Positions 25,358 to 32,876 of a DNA stretch of 55,435 bases are shown one piece after another. The notes below the pieces were generated by a model that saw only the letters and a list, made by a program, of their open reading frames with translations, did not search any database and had not been told where the DNA came from. The stretch spans positions 1 through 55,435 of IMG/VR virus record IMGVR_UViG_3300006919_000067; one strand, written 5' to 3'. The first letter of the stretch is position 1, and each line of letters opens with the position of its first letter. The translations under genes and the position numbers were made by a program. Source of the DNA: a virus.

Positions 25358-25960
25358 TCATCTGTAATATCCTATTGTCATAAATCTTGTATAGTTAGGC
25401 ATTTTCTGAGAGTCAGTAAAAAGTCTGTGGTTTAAGTTATTTTTATTTGCTAACTCTTTGGCGCTATTCACACAGTTTATATGTTCTATAATGTTTGTAT
25501 AGTCGTTGGATTGTAGAGCATAGGTAGGTCCATATACTGCAGGAATATCCTTCATGTGTTCACAACTAGTGTTAATGATTAGATCATATGACTCATGGTC
25601 TGAAAAATCTTCAGCGTTCATTATAATACTGCTATAGTTTTTAGGCATAGCATTAATTTCAAAATAAAGATCTCTATGATGATGGCATGATTGGTTAATA
25701 TCTAAGAAATCCCAATAATCAACACTACAGTATGTGTTCATTAGTTCATATAGAAGACATCCATTCCAACTACCTAAAACGAGAACCTTCTTCCAATTCA
25801 TATTAATATTTGATATTTCTTCAACCAACCATTTCTTGCATCTGATTTGATTTGGTCTAAAACTTTCGACAAACTCTGCAATACTTTGTTTTGAGAAATC
25901 TTTCATATCAAACATATGAAAGCCAGCGTTTGCAAATCGCCCTAAAACTTTTTCATCCAT
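25358..25960 (-). CDS. Class I methyltransferase-like protein
   Basis: 200 residues. KKVLVLGSWNGCLLYELMN is the SAM-binding strand and loop, DFLDINQSCHHHRDL the acidic second motif, and YDLIINTSCEHMKDIP the fourth strand. It lacks the full GxGxG glycine set, so it is a divergent Rossmann methyltransferase. The 3' end faces the GT25-like gene across 6 bp, and the 5' end overlaps the SDR gene by 8 bp. Substrate unknown; a sugar is plausible by context. Confidence 0.6.
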   Translation of the reverse strand: MDEKVLGRFANAGFHMFDMKDFSKQSIAEFVESFRPNQIRCKKWLVEEISNINMNWKKVLVLGSWNGCLLYELMNTYCSVDYWDFLDINQSCHHHRDLYFEINAMPKNYSSIIMNAEDFSDHESYDLIINTSCEHMKDIPAVYGPTYALQSNDYTNIIEHINCVNSAKELANKNNLNHRLFTDSQKMPNYTRFMTIGYYR

Positions 25961-26438
25961 CAGGCATTACCTTTACTTCACCTATGTACATTTTATTGTT
26001 CACAGTATTATATATTAGTTCTGCAACATTAGTTTGACTATCTGTCATATATCCAATATTAAAAATATACGATTTACATTTATTTTGCTGATATGCAATT
26101 TGCATATGGGCTTCATGTAGTGCTTTCTTATGAATAGCATATGGTTGTAAATAATCTCTAACACCTATAGAGGATAAACTACCAATGTTGATAATCTTTT
26201 TATCTTTGTCTTTCCACATATCATACACTGCATAGAGAAGATCTACTTGAGAATATCTATCGTATGCATTATTAATGAACACATCACATTCATCAATTCT
26301 TTCAATAATCTTATCGATTTTTCTTATATCAAATCCATTCGATCTACTCAGTCCAACAACCATATCAGATACAGAAAACCGCTCAAAAAGAGCGGCCCCT
26401 AATCCACGTGTATGTCCTGTTATTGCTACTCTTCGCAT
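25953..26438 (-). CDS. Short-chain dehydrogenase/reductase (SDR)
   Basis: 161 residues, shorter than usual SDRs (~250). VAITGHTRGLGAALFERF is the NAD(P) glycine motif, VFINNAYDRY the NNAG-equivalent, S near IINIGSLSSIG and YAIHKKALHEAHMQ the catalytic YxxxK. The missing C-terminal part is the substrate-binding region, so it may act on a small substrate or as a binding protein. It is coupled by an overlap to the methyltransferase and to a 59-residue upstream gene. Confidence 0.75.
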   Translation of the reverse strand: MRRVAITGHTRGLGAALFERFSVSDMVVGLSRSNGFDIRKIDKIIERIDECDVFINNAYDRYSQVDLLYAVYDMWKDKDKKIINIGSLSSIGVRDYLQPYAIHKKALHEAHMQIAYQQNKCKSYIFNIGYMTDSQTNVAELIYNTVNNKMYIGEVKVMPDG

Positions 26439-26605
26439 AGACTATCATACCGTTCTTTGAGTGCCATGAGCATACCATACGTTGCTCTAAGTCGGATGCA
26501 TTCTCCACGCCATGTTTCCACCATGCCCTCAGGTCCATCCGTGTTCTCTAGTATATAGTCAGCCCACTTAACACCATTGTCAAACGTAATACCTTCACCA
26601 ATCAT
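26426..26605 (-). CDS. Small hypothetical protein (59 residues)
   Basis: ATG at 26605 to TAG at 26426; the stop lies inside the SDR start region. Product: MIGEGITFDNGVKWADYILE, then PEGMVETWRGECIRLRATYG and an amphipathic C-terminal helix. Helix-rich, no family recognised. Its start shares a base with the stop of the 47-residue gene upstream, so both belong to the transcript from the promoter at 26776. Confidence 0.6.
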   Translation of the reverse strand: MIGEGITFDNGVKWADYILENTDGPEGMVETWRGECIRLRATYGMLMALKERYDSLCEE

Positions 26606-26748
26606 TACAGAGCTTCCAATTCTTTTTGAAAGTCACGTATCATAGCTTCAGCAGCAGCTACAGCAGCCATGTCAGGCTCATCCATTGCTAGATAAGTTTC
26701 GATGTTTTGGCGACAAGCGGCGATATAGTTCTCAAGCATTTCAATCAT
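26605..26748 (-). CDS. Small hypothetical protein (47 residues)
   Basis: ATG at 26748 with AGAGAG nearby; ends in TAA at 26605. The product (MIEMLENYIAACRQNIETYL, then DEPDMAAVAAAEAMIRDFQK) is a single acidic, Ala-rich helical hairpin. First gene after the sigma70 promoter at 26776-26804. Function unknown. Confidence 0.6.
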   Translation of the reverse strand: MIEMLENYIAACRQNIETYLAMDEPDMAAVAAAEAMIRDFQKELEAL

Positions 26749-26775
26749 TACGAATCTCTCTCTTGTTACATATAC

Positions 26776-26804
26776 AATCTAACAAAAGTTTATCTTAATG
26801 TCAA
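26776..26804 (-). promoter_or_regulatory. Sigma70-type promoter
   Basis: Minus strand TTGACA, 17 bp, TAGATT, followed by a leader TGTATATGTAACAAGAGAGA like that before the metalloprotease gene at 35420. Drives the small genes, the SDR and the methyltransferase. Confidence 0.75.
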
Positions 26805-26813
26805 GAAAAAAGT

Positions 26814-27212
26814 TTAGTAGGTGATAACTTTATTTGGCGTTTTGAAGTTTTTCTTACGCATGATTGTTTTCATTACAACGTCAAACTCATCCTTACGTTG
26901 ATCATAGGTAACTGCAACAGGAATGTTCAGATCTTTCTGAATGTCTTTTACCACTGCTTCAGCACCTGCGATACCCTTCAGAGACTTACCCTGCTTTGCA
27001 TAGATCTTCTTAATAAACTCAGCAAGCTCTTTCATGGTAATACATGGAGTGTTGCGTTCATCACTCATGCGATCTGCGAAGTGACGTGTGAAGTTAAAAT
27101 CAATATTAAACTTCTTGAATAGTTGATCAACAATCTTCTCAAACTGTTTGATCTGCTTCATACCTACAAGGTCACACTGTGCTTCCTGTAAGTGTTGTTT
27201 AAAACTAAGCAT
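26814..27212 (-). CDS. Conserved hypothetical protein
   Basis: 132 residues from the ATG at 27212 (AGGGAG 9 bp upstream); an ORF start at 27236 is less likely. MLSFKQHLQEAQ starts like several T4-like phage proteins. FNFTRHFADRMSDERNTPCI and MKELAEFIKKIYAKQGKSLK suggest a compact toxin-like or RelE-like fold, but I cannot confirm this. It overlaps the end of the P-loop gene by 8 bp. Confidence 0.6.
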   Translation of the reverse strand: MLSFKQHLQEAQCDLVGMKQIKQFEKIVDQLFKKFNIDFNFTRHFADRMSDERNTPCITMKELAEFIKKIYAKQGKSLKGIAGAEAVVKDIQKDLNIPVAVTYDQRKDEFDVVMKTIMRKKNFKTPNKVITY

Positions 27213-28116
27213 CCCAAGACACTCCCTTTGGTACATACGATTTGATCTTCATGCGAAGTTCTTTGTCTAGCTTTGCAGCAGGTGTTGGCGGTTTGCCTTG
27301 TCTCTTCACATAGAAGTAGTTCGCATCTTTGACATACATTCCACCCTTACCTGATTTCACAACATCTGTGTCCACACCAACCTTGTTGAATGCGAATGCG
27401 ATATCACCATCCATGTACTTGCGTAATCCCTTACCCATGTTCACAATGTCTCCCATGGTCTGTGACGCACCTCTATGAGTGTTTACAAGGATCTCTGTGG
27501 GAACTGTGCGAGAACGTGCAAGGTTCTGCGCCTTGGCAACTTCGATATCATTCACAACCCAAACTATGTGGATGTTCTCTTTTGCGTATCCGATAGACGA
27601 TACTTGACGTGTAAGCTTCTCTAACTTCTGCAAGTCTTTTAAAGTCACATCAAATATGATGTTTGGTTTTCTCTCAGGGTCTGCAGACAAGATAGATGTA
27701 TACAAAGCTTTCAGACGTTTGTTATCAAGTTTCAAGTAGTCTCCAATAATCATATGAAGCTTACCAACATTTTCAGGATCTTTTAGATTAGCAGCAAGGT
27801 TTTTAAGATCAAAGCCAAGTTCTTTCTTCACACGTTTTTGAATAGCAGGTGTAGCAGCCGCTAGTGTCTTCAGTGCATCAACATCAAAGGTGAACCCTTC
27901 GATGCCAACCAACTTGTCTTTGACGAAACCTTTACCTGATCCTGCACCACCTGCCATGATAACAACGTTACCAAACTTAGGATATGCCTTACCGCCAAAC
28001 GTGATGAGGGCTTCCATAAGTTCATCAAACTGTTCTTCGATGTATTCTTCACGAATAGGATCAGAAACAGTTTCCCCATAAATGAGTTCGTCTAGAAATG
28101 AAGAAAAGTTTTGCAT
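27205..28116 (-). CDS. P-loop kinase/zeta toxin-like ATPase
   Basis: 303 residues. FGNVVIMAGGAGSGKGFVKD (~48-66) is a Walker A motif. TFDVDALK follows with the DxD of zeta/kinase proteins, then NIIFDVTLKDLQKLEKL and a lid-like region around ARSRTVPTEILVNTHRG. The fold resembles zeta-toxin and Pnk-type kinases rather than AAA+ machines. The substrate is unknown. A late promoter precedes it by ~30 bp, so it may be a packaged or late-acting enzyme. Confidence 0.68.
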   Translation of the reverse strand: MQNFSSFLDELIYGETVSDPIREEYIEEQFDELMEALITFGGKAYPKFGNVVIMAGGAGSGKGFVKDKLVGIEGFTFDVDALKTLAAATPAIQKRVKKELGFDLKNLAANLKDPENVGKLHMIIGDYLKLDNKRLKALYTSILSADPERKPNIIFDVTLKDLQKLEKLTRQVSSIGYAKENIHIVWVVNDIEVAKAQNLARSRTVPTEILVNTHRGASQTMGDIVNMGKGLRKYMDGDIAFAFNKVGVDTDVVKSGKGGMYVKDANYFYVKRQGKPPTPAAKLDKELRMKIKSYVPKGVSWDA

Positions 28117-28145
28117 GTAGTTACCTTATAAAAATCTATTTCCTT

Positions 28146-28153
28146 TATTTATA
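28146..28153 (-). promoter_or_regulatory. T4-type late promoter
   Basis: TATAAATAAA on the minus strand, about 30 bp before the P-loop gene start at 28116, with typical leader length. Confidence 0.72.
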
Positions 28154-28157
28154 ACAT

Positions 28158-28718
28158 TTATTCTATTGGATTTCGATCTTCATCAACTTCAACTAAAGTT
28201 ATAGGACAATGAATATCAGTATAGTTATCCATATGCTCAAAGCCAAGTTCTGCTACGCCATCTTCATAGTCTTCAGCATATTTGTCTTGAACTTCTTCAA
28301 GCAACTCTTCTTGTTCTTCTTCTGAAAGATCATTTCCACCTATAAAGATATCCCAATCTTCCCAACAACCATCCCATGTTGAGTTCATTTCATATTGATA
28401 ATCTGACAACTCATGAAACGTACAAGCTTCACTGGTATCAGGCATAGCGTGTCCTATCATACCCTCTAGATCTTCTTCACCATAGTCATCTAAGACTTCT
28501 GCTAAAGACTTATAGTATTCTGCATCACCAACTTGATCGTTTGCCCATTCAATAACTTCTTCTTCAGTCTCAGGAACAAATACATCAAACTCACCCCAAC
28601 GCCAACCGATTTCTTTTCTGATCCACATATCTGGGGTATCCCCTTCCATCTTCTTACGGAAGGTATCGTACTCAACAACTGACTTTTTATAAGTCGGTTC
28701 AATCCTGTAAATTTTCAT
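28158..28718 (-). CDS. Acidic hypothetical protein
   Basis: 186 residues, extremely acidic (FVPETEEEVIEWANDQVGDA, DDYGEEDLEGMIGH, LSEEEQEELLEEVQDKYAED). It has conserved-looking Trp pairs (WRWGEFDVFV, WDGCWEDWDIFIGG). Such acidity resembles DNA-mimic or nucleoid-binding inhibitors, but there is no family match and this is only a thought. Its start overlaps the end of the upstream coiled-coil gene by 20 bp. Confidence 0.6.
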   Translation of the reverse strand: MKIYRIEPTYKKSVVEYDTFRKKMEGDTPDMWIRKEIGWRWGEFDVFVPETEEEVIEWANDQVGDAEYYKSLAEVLDDYGEEDLEGMIGHAMPDTSEACTFHELSDYQYEMNSTWDGCWEDWDIFIGGNDLSEEEQEELLEEVQDKYAEDYEDGVAELGFEHMDNYTDIHCPITLVEVDEDRNPIE

Positions 28719-29001
28719 TATTATTTTCCTCTATCATATCACTTGCTGCAGATGGGTTGTCAACAATATACTCTAATATATTATCAACTCTTTGATTCAC
28801 TGCTTCAATTCTTCTATCATGCTGCTGATCTACTGTCTCAGATCTAGCGGCAAAGGCTGAGTGTGTGCCGGCAAGATCAATGAAAGATTGTTCTTGCATT
28901 ACTATTTGAACTTCAAGTTCATGAATTTGTTTTGCTTGTTGCTCTACCTTACTACTTAATATCCAAAACGATATAGCTGCAAAAATACTTGTAGGGTCCA
29001 T
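28699..29001 (-). CDS. Small protein with N-terminal hydrophobic segment and coiled coil
   Basis: 100 residues from the ATG at 29001, chosen for AGGAG 8 bp upstream. A short hydrophobic segment (SIFAAISFWILS) is followed by a heptad-rich coil (SSKVEQQAKQIHELEVQIVM, then RIEAVNQRVDNILEYI) and a polar tail. The topology recalls inner-membrane lysis accessory (spanin- or holin-like) proteins, but there is no sure match. A candidate structured RNA lies upstream. Confidence 0.58.
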   Translation of the reverse strand: MDPTSIFAAISFWILSSKVEQQAKQIHELEVQIVMQEQSFIDLAGTHSAFAARSETVDQQHDRRIEAVNQRVDNILEYIVDNPSAASDMIEENNNENLQD

Positions 29002-29052
29002 GAGATATCTCCTTTTAAGTATATAGGTGTGGGCAGGATTTAGGAATACCTG

Positions 29053-29081
29053 CATCTACTCGCCTTGGACGCTCCTGTCAA
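29053..29081 (-). promoter_or_regulatory. Possible sigma70-type promoter
   Basis: Minus strand TTGACA, 17 bp, TAGATG, upstream of the 29001 start. The -10 is weak and the -35 lies inside the predicted stem of the structured RNA candidate, so one of the two readings may be wrong. Confidence 0.35.
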
Positions 29082-29160
29082 CTAGCTTTCGAACTACGAT
29101 GCATCTGCTAAGACAGGGGGCTACCCTCTTCTCGTATACCTTAGAGGCACGTCCACCTCT
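29066..29160. ncRNA. Candidate structured RNA with pseudoknot
   Basis: Relatively GC-rich gap between the ParB-like gene and the 29001 gene. Plus-strand coordinates: CCTGTC (29074-29079) pairs with GACAGG (29112-29117), extended by TAGC (83-86) and GCTA (107-110) with small bulges. AGAGG (143-147) pairs with CCTCT (156-160). The hairpin loop contains CGTCCA (150-155), complementary to TGGACG (66-71), giving a 6-bp pseudoknot. No ORF covers it. The strand is undecided because pairing works on both. Whether it is a ribozyme, a T4 RNA C/D-like stable RNA or an mRNA leader cannot be told. Confidence 0.4.
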
Positions 29161-29176
29161 TATTCAGTCACCACAT

Positions 29177-29196
29177 CCTCTCTCCGTCAAGAGAGG
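29177..29196. terminator. Hairpin downstream of the ParB-like gene
   Basis: CCTCTCT and AGAGAGG form a 7-bp perfect stem with a 6-nt loop (CCGTCA on the plus strand), 5 bp after the stop of the 29202-30194 gene. No T run follows in either direction, so it may be a weak terminator or part of the structured RNA next to it. Confidence 0.45.
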
Positions 29197-29201
29197 AAAA
29201 C

Positions 29202-30194
29202 TTATTTCAGTTTATCTATAGCAGATAAACCCGCATCATCTAAAGTCTTTGAACCAATAACTGCGCCATCAATAACCTCACTTTCTACTAGTGTGTTATA
29301 CTTGTCCACAATTCTTCTAGCAATAATAATATAGTCAGTGTTACCTGCACTGTTAGCGGTCCACTTATTGGCAGTTGTTTTATGGAAATAGTTTCTCATA
29401 AACTCTTTTAAACCTTTTGCCTTTCTAGCACCAAGATGTTTATCCATTAAGAAGTTTATAGCAGTCAGTGCAAAAACTAAAGATCCGTCAACATAAGATT
29501 TATCCCATTCATTTGTGTAAATCGGCTTTAAGAAATCTACAGCATTTTTTGTGTATCTTAAATTATACTTTGTGTATGCTGAACGCAGTTTCACCCACCC
29601 ACGAACTTCAATGCCATACTCTGTATCACCTAAGTTTTCTGCATAAACGCCAACGCCTATTAGAGACTCTTCAAACTTTATAGATTCTTCATCACCGTAT
29701 GCAATACCTGCTCTATACTTATCTAAGCCACTAGCATTTTTTCTGCTCATATTCAAGTCTTCAAACATTTGAGCCTCGACTTCAACACACCTCATATGAT
29801 CCCTATCAACAGGATGTTCATATAGAATACAAGGAACTTCAAACTCAAGACCTTCACCTAAGACAGACATAATAGCTTTGTGTTGACCATCTACTATAAC
29901 ATGTGTACCATTAGGGCGTTTCCAGACAACAAGAGGTTGTAGCAATCCTAGATTAACTCTCCTAGCTTTTTGAATAGTACTTTTACTAATAAATCTTTGA
30001 TATTTACGTTCACTATATAATAATCCAACAGGAAGTTTTTGATATGTACCCCCAACTCCTATTGAACCTTTATCAAACTTTATTTTTCCTGATTGTTCTA
30101 AATTGTTAGTTAGATCTTCTACACTCATAAGTGTATCGTCTTCGCTTAATCCAGAAATAAATTGACTATTGCTCATGTTGTTTATAAAGTTCAT
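29202..30194 (-). CDS. ParB-like nuclease domain protein
   Basis: 330 residues from the ATG at 30194 (AAGGAG 6 bp upstream); a longer ORF to 30296 has no ribosome site. Residues ~60-120 resemble the ParB/Srx fold: LQPLVVWKRPNGTHVIVDGQ then HKAIMSVL, with the DGQH box typical of ParB-domain phage proteins. The C-terminal half is helical (YRAGIAYGDEESIKFEESLI). Such proteins can act as nucleases, CTPases or DNA-binding regulators; the role here is unknown. The two tRNA genes lie upstream. Confidence 0.72.
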   Translation of the reverse strand: MNFINNMSNSQFISGLSEDDTLMSVEDLTNNLEQSGKIKFDKGSIGVGGTYQKLPVGLLYSERKYQRFISKSTIQKARRVNLGLLQPLVVWKRPNGTHVIVDGQHKAIMSVLGEGLEFEVPCILYEHPVDRDHMRCVEVEAQMFEDLNMSRKNASGLDKYRAGIAYGDEESIKFEESLIGVGVYAENLGDTEYGIEVRGWVKLRSAYTKYNLRYTKNAVDFLKPIYTNEWDKSYVDGSLVFALTAINFLMDKHLGARKAKGLKEFMRNYFHKTTANKWTANSAGNTDYIIIARRIVDKYNTLVESEVIDGAVIGSKTLDDAGLSAIDKLK

Positions 30195-30285
30195 ATTTTT
30201 CTCCTTTTTATAATGGCTAGAGTTTAACGTCATCGCACTGATGGACAAACTTATTTTGGCTACCTGACATGATACCCTCTTGAAT

Positions 30286-30361
<76 letters not shown>

Positions 30362-30368
30362 GTTATTG

Positions 30369-30445
30369 TGGCGAACACGGAAGGATTCGAACCCTCGACC
30401 TAGTGCTTAGAAGGCACTTGCTCTAATCCACTGAGCTACGTGTCC
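30369..30445 (-). tRNA. tRNA-Arg (TCT)
   Basis: Cloverleaf on the minus strand: acceptor GGACACG/CGTGTTC (one G-U), D arm AGCTCAGTGGATTAGAGC, anticodon arm AGTGC-CTTCTAA-GCACT (anticodon TCT), T loop GGTTCGAATCC, discriminator G and encoded CCA. It reads AGA, an Arg codon suited to this AT-rich genome. Confidence 0.95.
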
Positions 30446-30451
30446 ATTATA

Positions 30452-30643
30452 TTATTCAGTTGGCTTTTCAAGTTGCCAACAAACATTACCATCTCCATCT
30501 ATAAGAGCTAGTGTTCCTTCACCAGGAGGACGACAACCTTCGTCAATCATTTCCCACTGATAACCTTCTTGCTGTTGCGCATGAGAAAGAGCAAAAAACT
30601 CTTGATTATCATGAGCAAATAGTGCCAAAATTATTACTATCAT
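30452..30643 (-). CDS. Small protein with hydrophobic N-terminus
   Basis: 63 residues from the ATG at 30643 (GGAG 8 bp upstream); a longer ORF to 30688 overlaps the Fe-S gene. MIVIILALFAHDNQEF is a short hydrophobic start. The rest (EGYQWEMIDEGCRPPGEGTL, then DGDGNVCWQLEKPTE) has two Cys and looks like a small folded domain. No family recognised. It is 1 bp from the end of the A-type Fe-S gene. Confidence 0.55.
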   Translation of the reverse strand: MIVIILALFAHDNQEFFALSHAQQQEGYQWEMIDEGCRPPGEGTLALIDGDGNVCWQLEKPTE

Positions 30644-30644
30644 A

Positions 30645-30929
30645 TTAAACTCCAAAACTTTCACCGCAACCGCAGCTTGCGGTTGCATTAGGATTCACAA
30701 CTTTCAAATAAGAACCACCTAGTTCTTTTACATAATCAATAGTACAACCAAACACAAACATCTCTGCCATAGGATCAAGCCACAGATTTTCTATGGTGGG
30801 GTCTTTATCTGTAGTTCCCCACTCATACTGAAACCCTGCACAACCCCCACCCTTTACCGTTAGTGAAACATTAGGATCACCAACTTCTTTTAGATAAGAT
30901 TTAGCTGTATCGGTTATACTTATATTCAT
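30645..30929 (-). CDS. A-type Fe-S cluster carrier (HesB/IscA/ErpA-like)
   Basis: 94 residues. The cluster ligands are at the canonical places: C30 in VKGGGCAGFQYEW and C86/C88 in NATASCGCGESF. HesB-like genes are carried by many marine T4-like phages and could help build Fe-S enzymes such as the radical SAM protein at 43670-44641, though that link is inference. The ATG overlaps the stop of the upstream 66-residue gene. Confidence 0.88.
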   Translation of the reverse strand: MNISITDTAKSYLKEVGDPNVSLTVKGGGCAGFQYEWGTTDKDPTIENLWLDPMAEMFVFGCTIDYVKELGGSYLKVVNPNATASCGCGESFGV

Positions 30930-31126
30930 GAGAAATGTTGCTGTAGCATTTCAATACGATCAGTTGCAGCCGCCATCTTATCAAGTTCTTCTTGAATAGC
31001 TTCTACAATATCTGAGTGTTCACCAATACCCACACTCTGATTCATATAAACCATGATGTTTGTCTTGGCACGTTCTAACTCACCTTCAGCATGCATACGT
31101 GCAGCTTTTACTAGTTGTTCTTTCAT
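30926..31126 (-). CDS. Small helical hypothetical protein
   Basis: 66 residues, almost entirely helical: KAARMHAEGELERAKTNIMV then SDIVEAIQEELDKMAAATDR. I have the impression of a conserved short protein in marine T4-like phages but cannot name it. Coupled by a 4-bp overlap to the HesB-like gene. Confidence 0.6.
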   Translation of the reverse strand: MKEQLVKAARMHAEGELERAKTNIMVYMNQSVGIGEHSDIVEAIQEELDKMAAATDRIEMLQQHFS

Positions 31127-31137
31127 TATATTATCCT

Positions 31138-31581
31138 TTATTTTTTAAATGGAACCACATACCGTTTACCATCTATATAGAAGCGAATGGTAGAGTGGCT
31201 ATACACTTCAACATTAGTGTTCTGATATACTGTCATATCACCACAATGACGTTCAGTCTTGTACCCTGTAACCTTAGCACCCTTTGCACTTTCATTGGCT
31301 ACAATAGCACCACCTAGAGCACCAATCGCAGCACCACTATCTTTACCAGATGCAGTACCACCAATAAGACCACCTAAGATTGCGCCAAGTAATACGTCAC
31401 CACCAGAAGCTCCTTGGCTTTGCTGATAGATTGGAACCTGTACTTCTTGACATCGTGTTTCTGTCACAGGAACAGATTGTGTCACAATTTCTGTGTGGTC
31501 AAAAACTTTGACCTTTGTTACGTTTCCTGCCATGGCAGTACTAGAGGCCAAAGCAGCCACTAGTGCTAATGAATATTTCAT
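31138..31581 (-). CDS. Secreted glycine-zipper (17 kDa antigen-like) protein
   Basis: 147 residues. It has a Sec signal peptide (MKYSLALVAALASSTAMA, cleavage before GN), then a beta-rich domain with VTETRCQEVQVPIY, and a glycine zipper at ~68-93 (LLGAILGGLIGG, then GAAIGALGGAIVAN). The layout matches Rickettsia 17 kDa/SlyB-like surface proteins, but the mature N-terminus is not a Cys, so it is not a lipoprotein. It probably goes to the periplasm or outer membrane of the infected Gram-negative cell. Confidence 0.8.
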   Translation of the reverse strand: MKYSLALVAALASSTAMAGNVTKVKVFDHTEIVTQSVPVTETRCQEVQVPIYQQSQGASGGDVLLGAILGGLIGGTASGKDSGAAIGALGGAIVANESAKGAKVTGYKTERHCGDMTVYQNTNVEVYSHSTIRFYIDGKRYVVPFKK

Positions 31582-31591
31582 TGTGTTCTCC

Positions 31592-31963
31592 TTAAGAACC
31601 TGTTGTTAACTCAATGGTTCCATCTGAGTTCATTGTGAAGTCTTCAATGTAACGATGATGTGTACCTGACATAGCAATAACCCACTCAGCAGCTTTCCAC
31701 ATATCCAGCCAAGTATTACCTTGAATCTCTGTCTTGTACATGATACTAGACCGATTAGTTCCTTCTGTAATATCTTTTAAAAGATCTTCTGAAGTGGCAT
31801 CATAACGAATGCTTTCATATACGAGTTCTTTACCCTTCACATTGAGGGGCAAGTTACGATAGATTTCTTCTAACTCATAGATGGACCATACTGTATTTAG
31901 TCCTTCTTTGGAACGAATATCATCAAAATATTTCATCTGTTTTTCAAAAGTACTGTCAAGCAT
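31592..31963 (-). CDS. Hypothetical protein
   Basis: 123 residues. Segments FEKQMKYFDDIRSKEGLNTV, YELEEIYRNLPLNVKGKELV and TWLDMWKAAEWVIAMSGTHH with a short strand-rich C-terminus. No signal peptide and no catalytic motif that I recognise. It overlaps the upstream gene by one base and belongs to the transcript from the 32231 promoter. Confidence 0.6.
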   Translation of the reverse strand: MLDSTFEKQMKYFDDIRSKEGLNTVWSIYELEEIYRNLPLNVKGKELVYESIRYDATSEDLLKDITEGTNRSSIMYKTEIQGNTWLDMWKAAEWVIAMSGTHHRYIEDFTMNSDGTIELTTGS

Positions 31964-32205
31964 TAGTATACAATCTCCATTCCATTATCATATTCTTGAA
32001 GCCAACCACGGTCAATAGCGTGAAGGACAATAATATTTTTATAGTGTTCCGATAGCCAAATACCTTTTTTAACGGCCCATGCTTTCATGTCACTCTGAAC
32101 CATGCAAGATTGTTCACCTTGGGCAGGTGAAGCTTCAAGACGATTGATTTCTTCTTCAGCCATATCAAAGCCATTACGAGTTTCTTGAATCCAAGGTGTC
32201 ATCAT
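31963..32205 (-). CDS. Hypothetical protein
   Basis: 80 residues; the first of two adjacent ATGs gives MMTPWIQETRNGFDMAEEEI. The C-terminal half (SDMKAWAVKKGIWLSEHYKN then IIVLHAIDRGWLQEYDNG) suggests a small winged-helix-like shape. There is no clear family. First gene behind the sigma70 promoter at 32231-32259. Confidence 0.55.
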   Translation of the reverse strand: MMTPWIQETRNGFDMAEEEINRLEASPAQGEQSCMVQSDMKAWAVKKGIWLSEHYKNIIVLHAIDRGWLQEYDNGMEIVY

Positions 32206-32230
32206 GTATCTTTCTCTTTATTACAGAATC

Positions 32231-32259
32231 ATATTAGCAGAAGTTTAACTTGATGTCAA
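32231..32259 (-). promoter_or_regulatory. Sigma70-type promoter, repeat-leader copy 1
   Basis: Minus strand TTGACA, 17 bp, TAATAT, followed by TGATTCTGTAATAAAGAG. One of five near-identical promoter-leader units between 32.2 and 34.4 kb. Confidence 0.8.
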
Positions 32260-32262
32260 CCC

Positions 32263-32847
32263 TTAAGTTAACATTTCGTAGATTTCTTTCCAACCTTGAA
32301 CGACAGTAGCAGCACCATCATATCCTGCGTTGTGGTGGTGATCAATCAAGATCCCTTCCAAACCCAAGGTGATACCAAGGTCAACGTTCTCAGGCTTGTC
32401 TTCAACCCAAACACAACCACTACCTGCATAAGGCGCAAGAGCATCATCTTTGTCAGCACCTGTATCAAGGTAGACATACTTCTCAAAGACAGTGTTACCA
32501 AACAACTCCCGAAGGTTTTTGGTCCGTAAGTGTTGAGCATACTGATCGTTGCTCAAGCTAGTGATAGCATGAAAAGTAAAGCCATGTTCTTCATGAAGTT
32601 TCTTCACATACTTGATAGCATCCCGAAGGGGACCAAGCTTCCGAATGGCAGCACTCTCGTTGAACATCCGAACAAGCTTCTTAGCTTCAGCTTTTTCAAG
32701 ACCATACTTAAGATGCATCTTGTATTCGTTCTCTTGAACAACCTCATAACCATGCCGCTTCATCCAAGCGTCAAAGGCGTACTCCCAATCAAGGAGCACA
32801 CCGTCACAGTCAGTCAGGATTGTTTTATTACTTAATACGTGAATCAT
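32263..32847 (-). CDS. HAD-superfamily phosphatase
   Basis: 194 residues. ILTDCDGVLLDW has the HAD nucleophile D13 and acid D15. FHAITSLSNDQ contains the motif II region, and CVWVEDKPENVDLGITLG is the acidic motif IV. The layout fits small-molecule HAD phosphatases (5'-nucleotidase or sugar phosphatase); a nucleotide role is plausible in a phage but not shown. It has its own promoter (32877). Confidence 0.82.
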   Translation of the reverse strand: MIHVLSNKTILTDCDGVLLDWEYAFDAWMKRHGYEVVQENEYKMHLKYGLEKAEAKKLVRMFNESAAIRKLGPLRDAIKYVKKLHEEHGFTFHAITSLSNDQYAQHLRTKNLRELFGNTVFEKYVYLDTGADKDDALAPYAGSGCVWVEDKPENVDLGITLGLEGILIDHHHNAGYDGAATVVQGWKEIYEMLT

Positions 32848-32876
32848 TTATTTTCTTTTCTCTTTCTTACAGAATC

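Noticed and set aside
29041-29200. Degenerate tRNA or tmRNA in the structured gap
   Set aside because: TTCGAA occurs, but no T arm, acceptor pairing or CCA fits around it.
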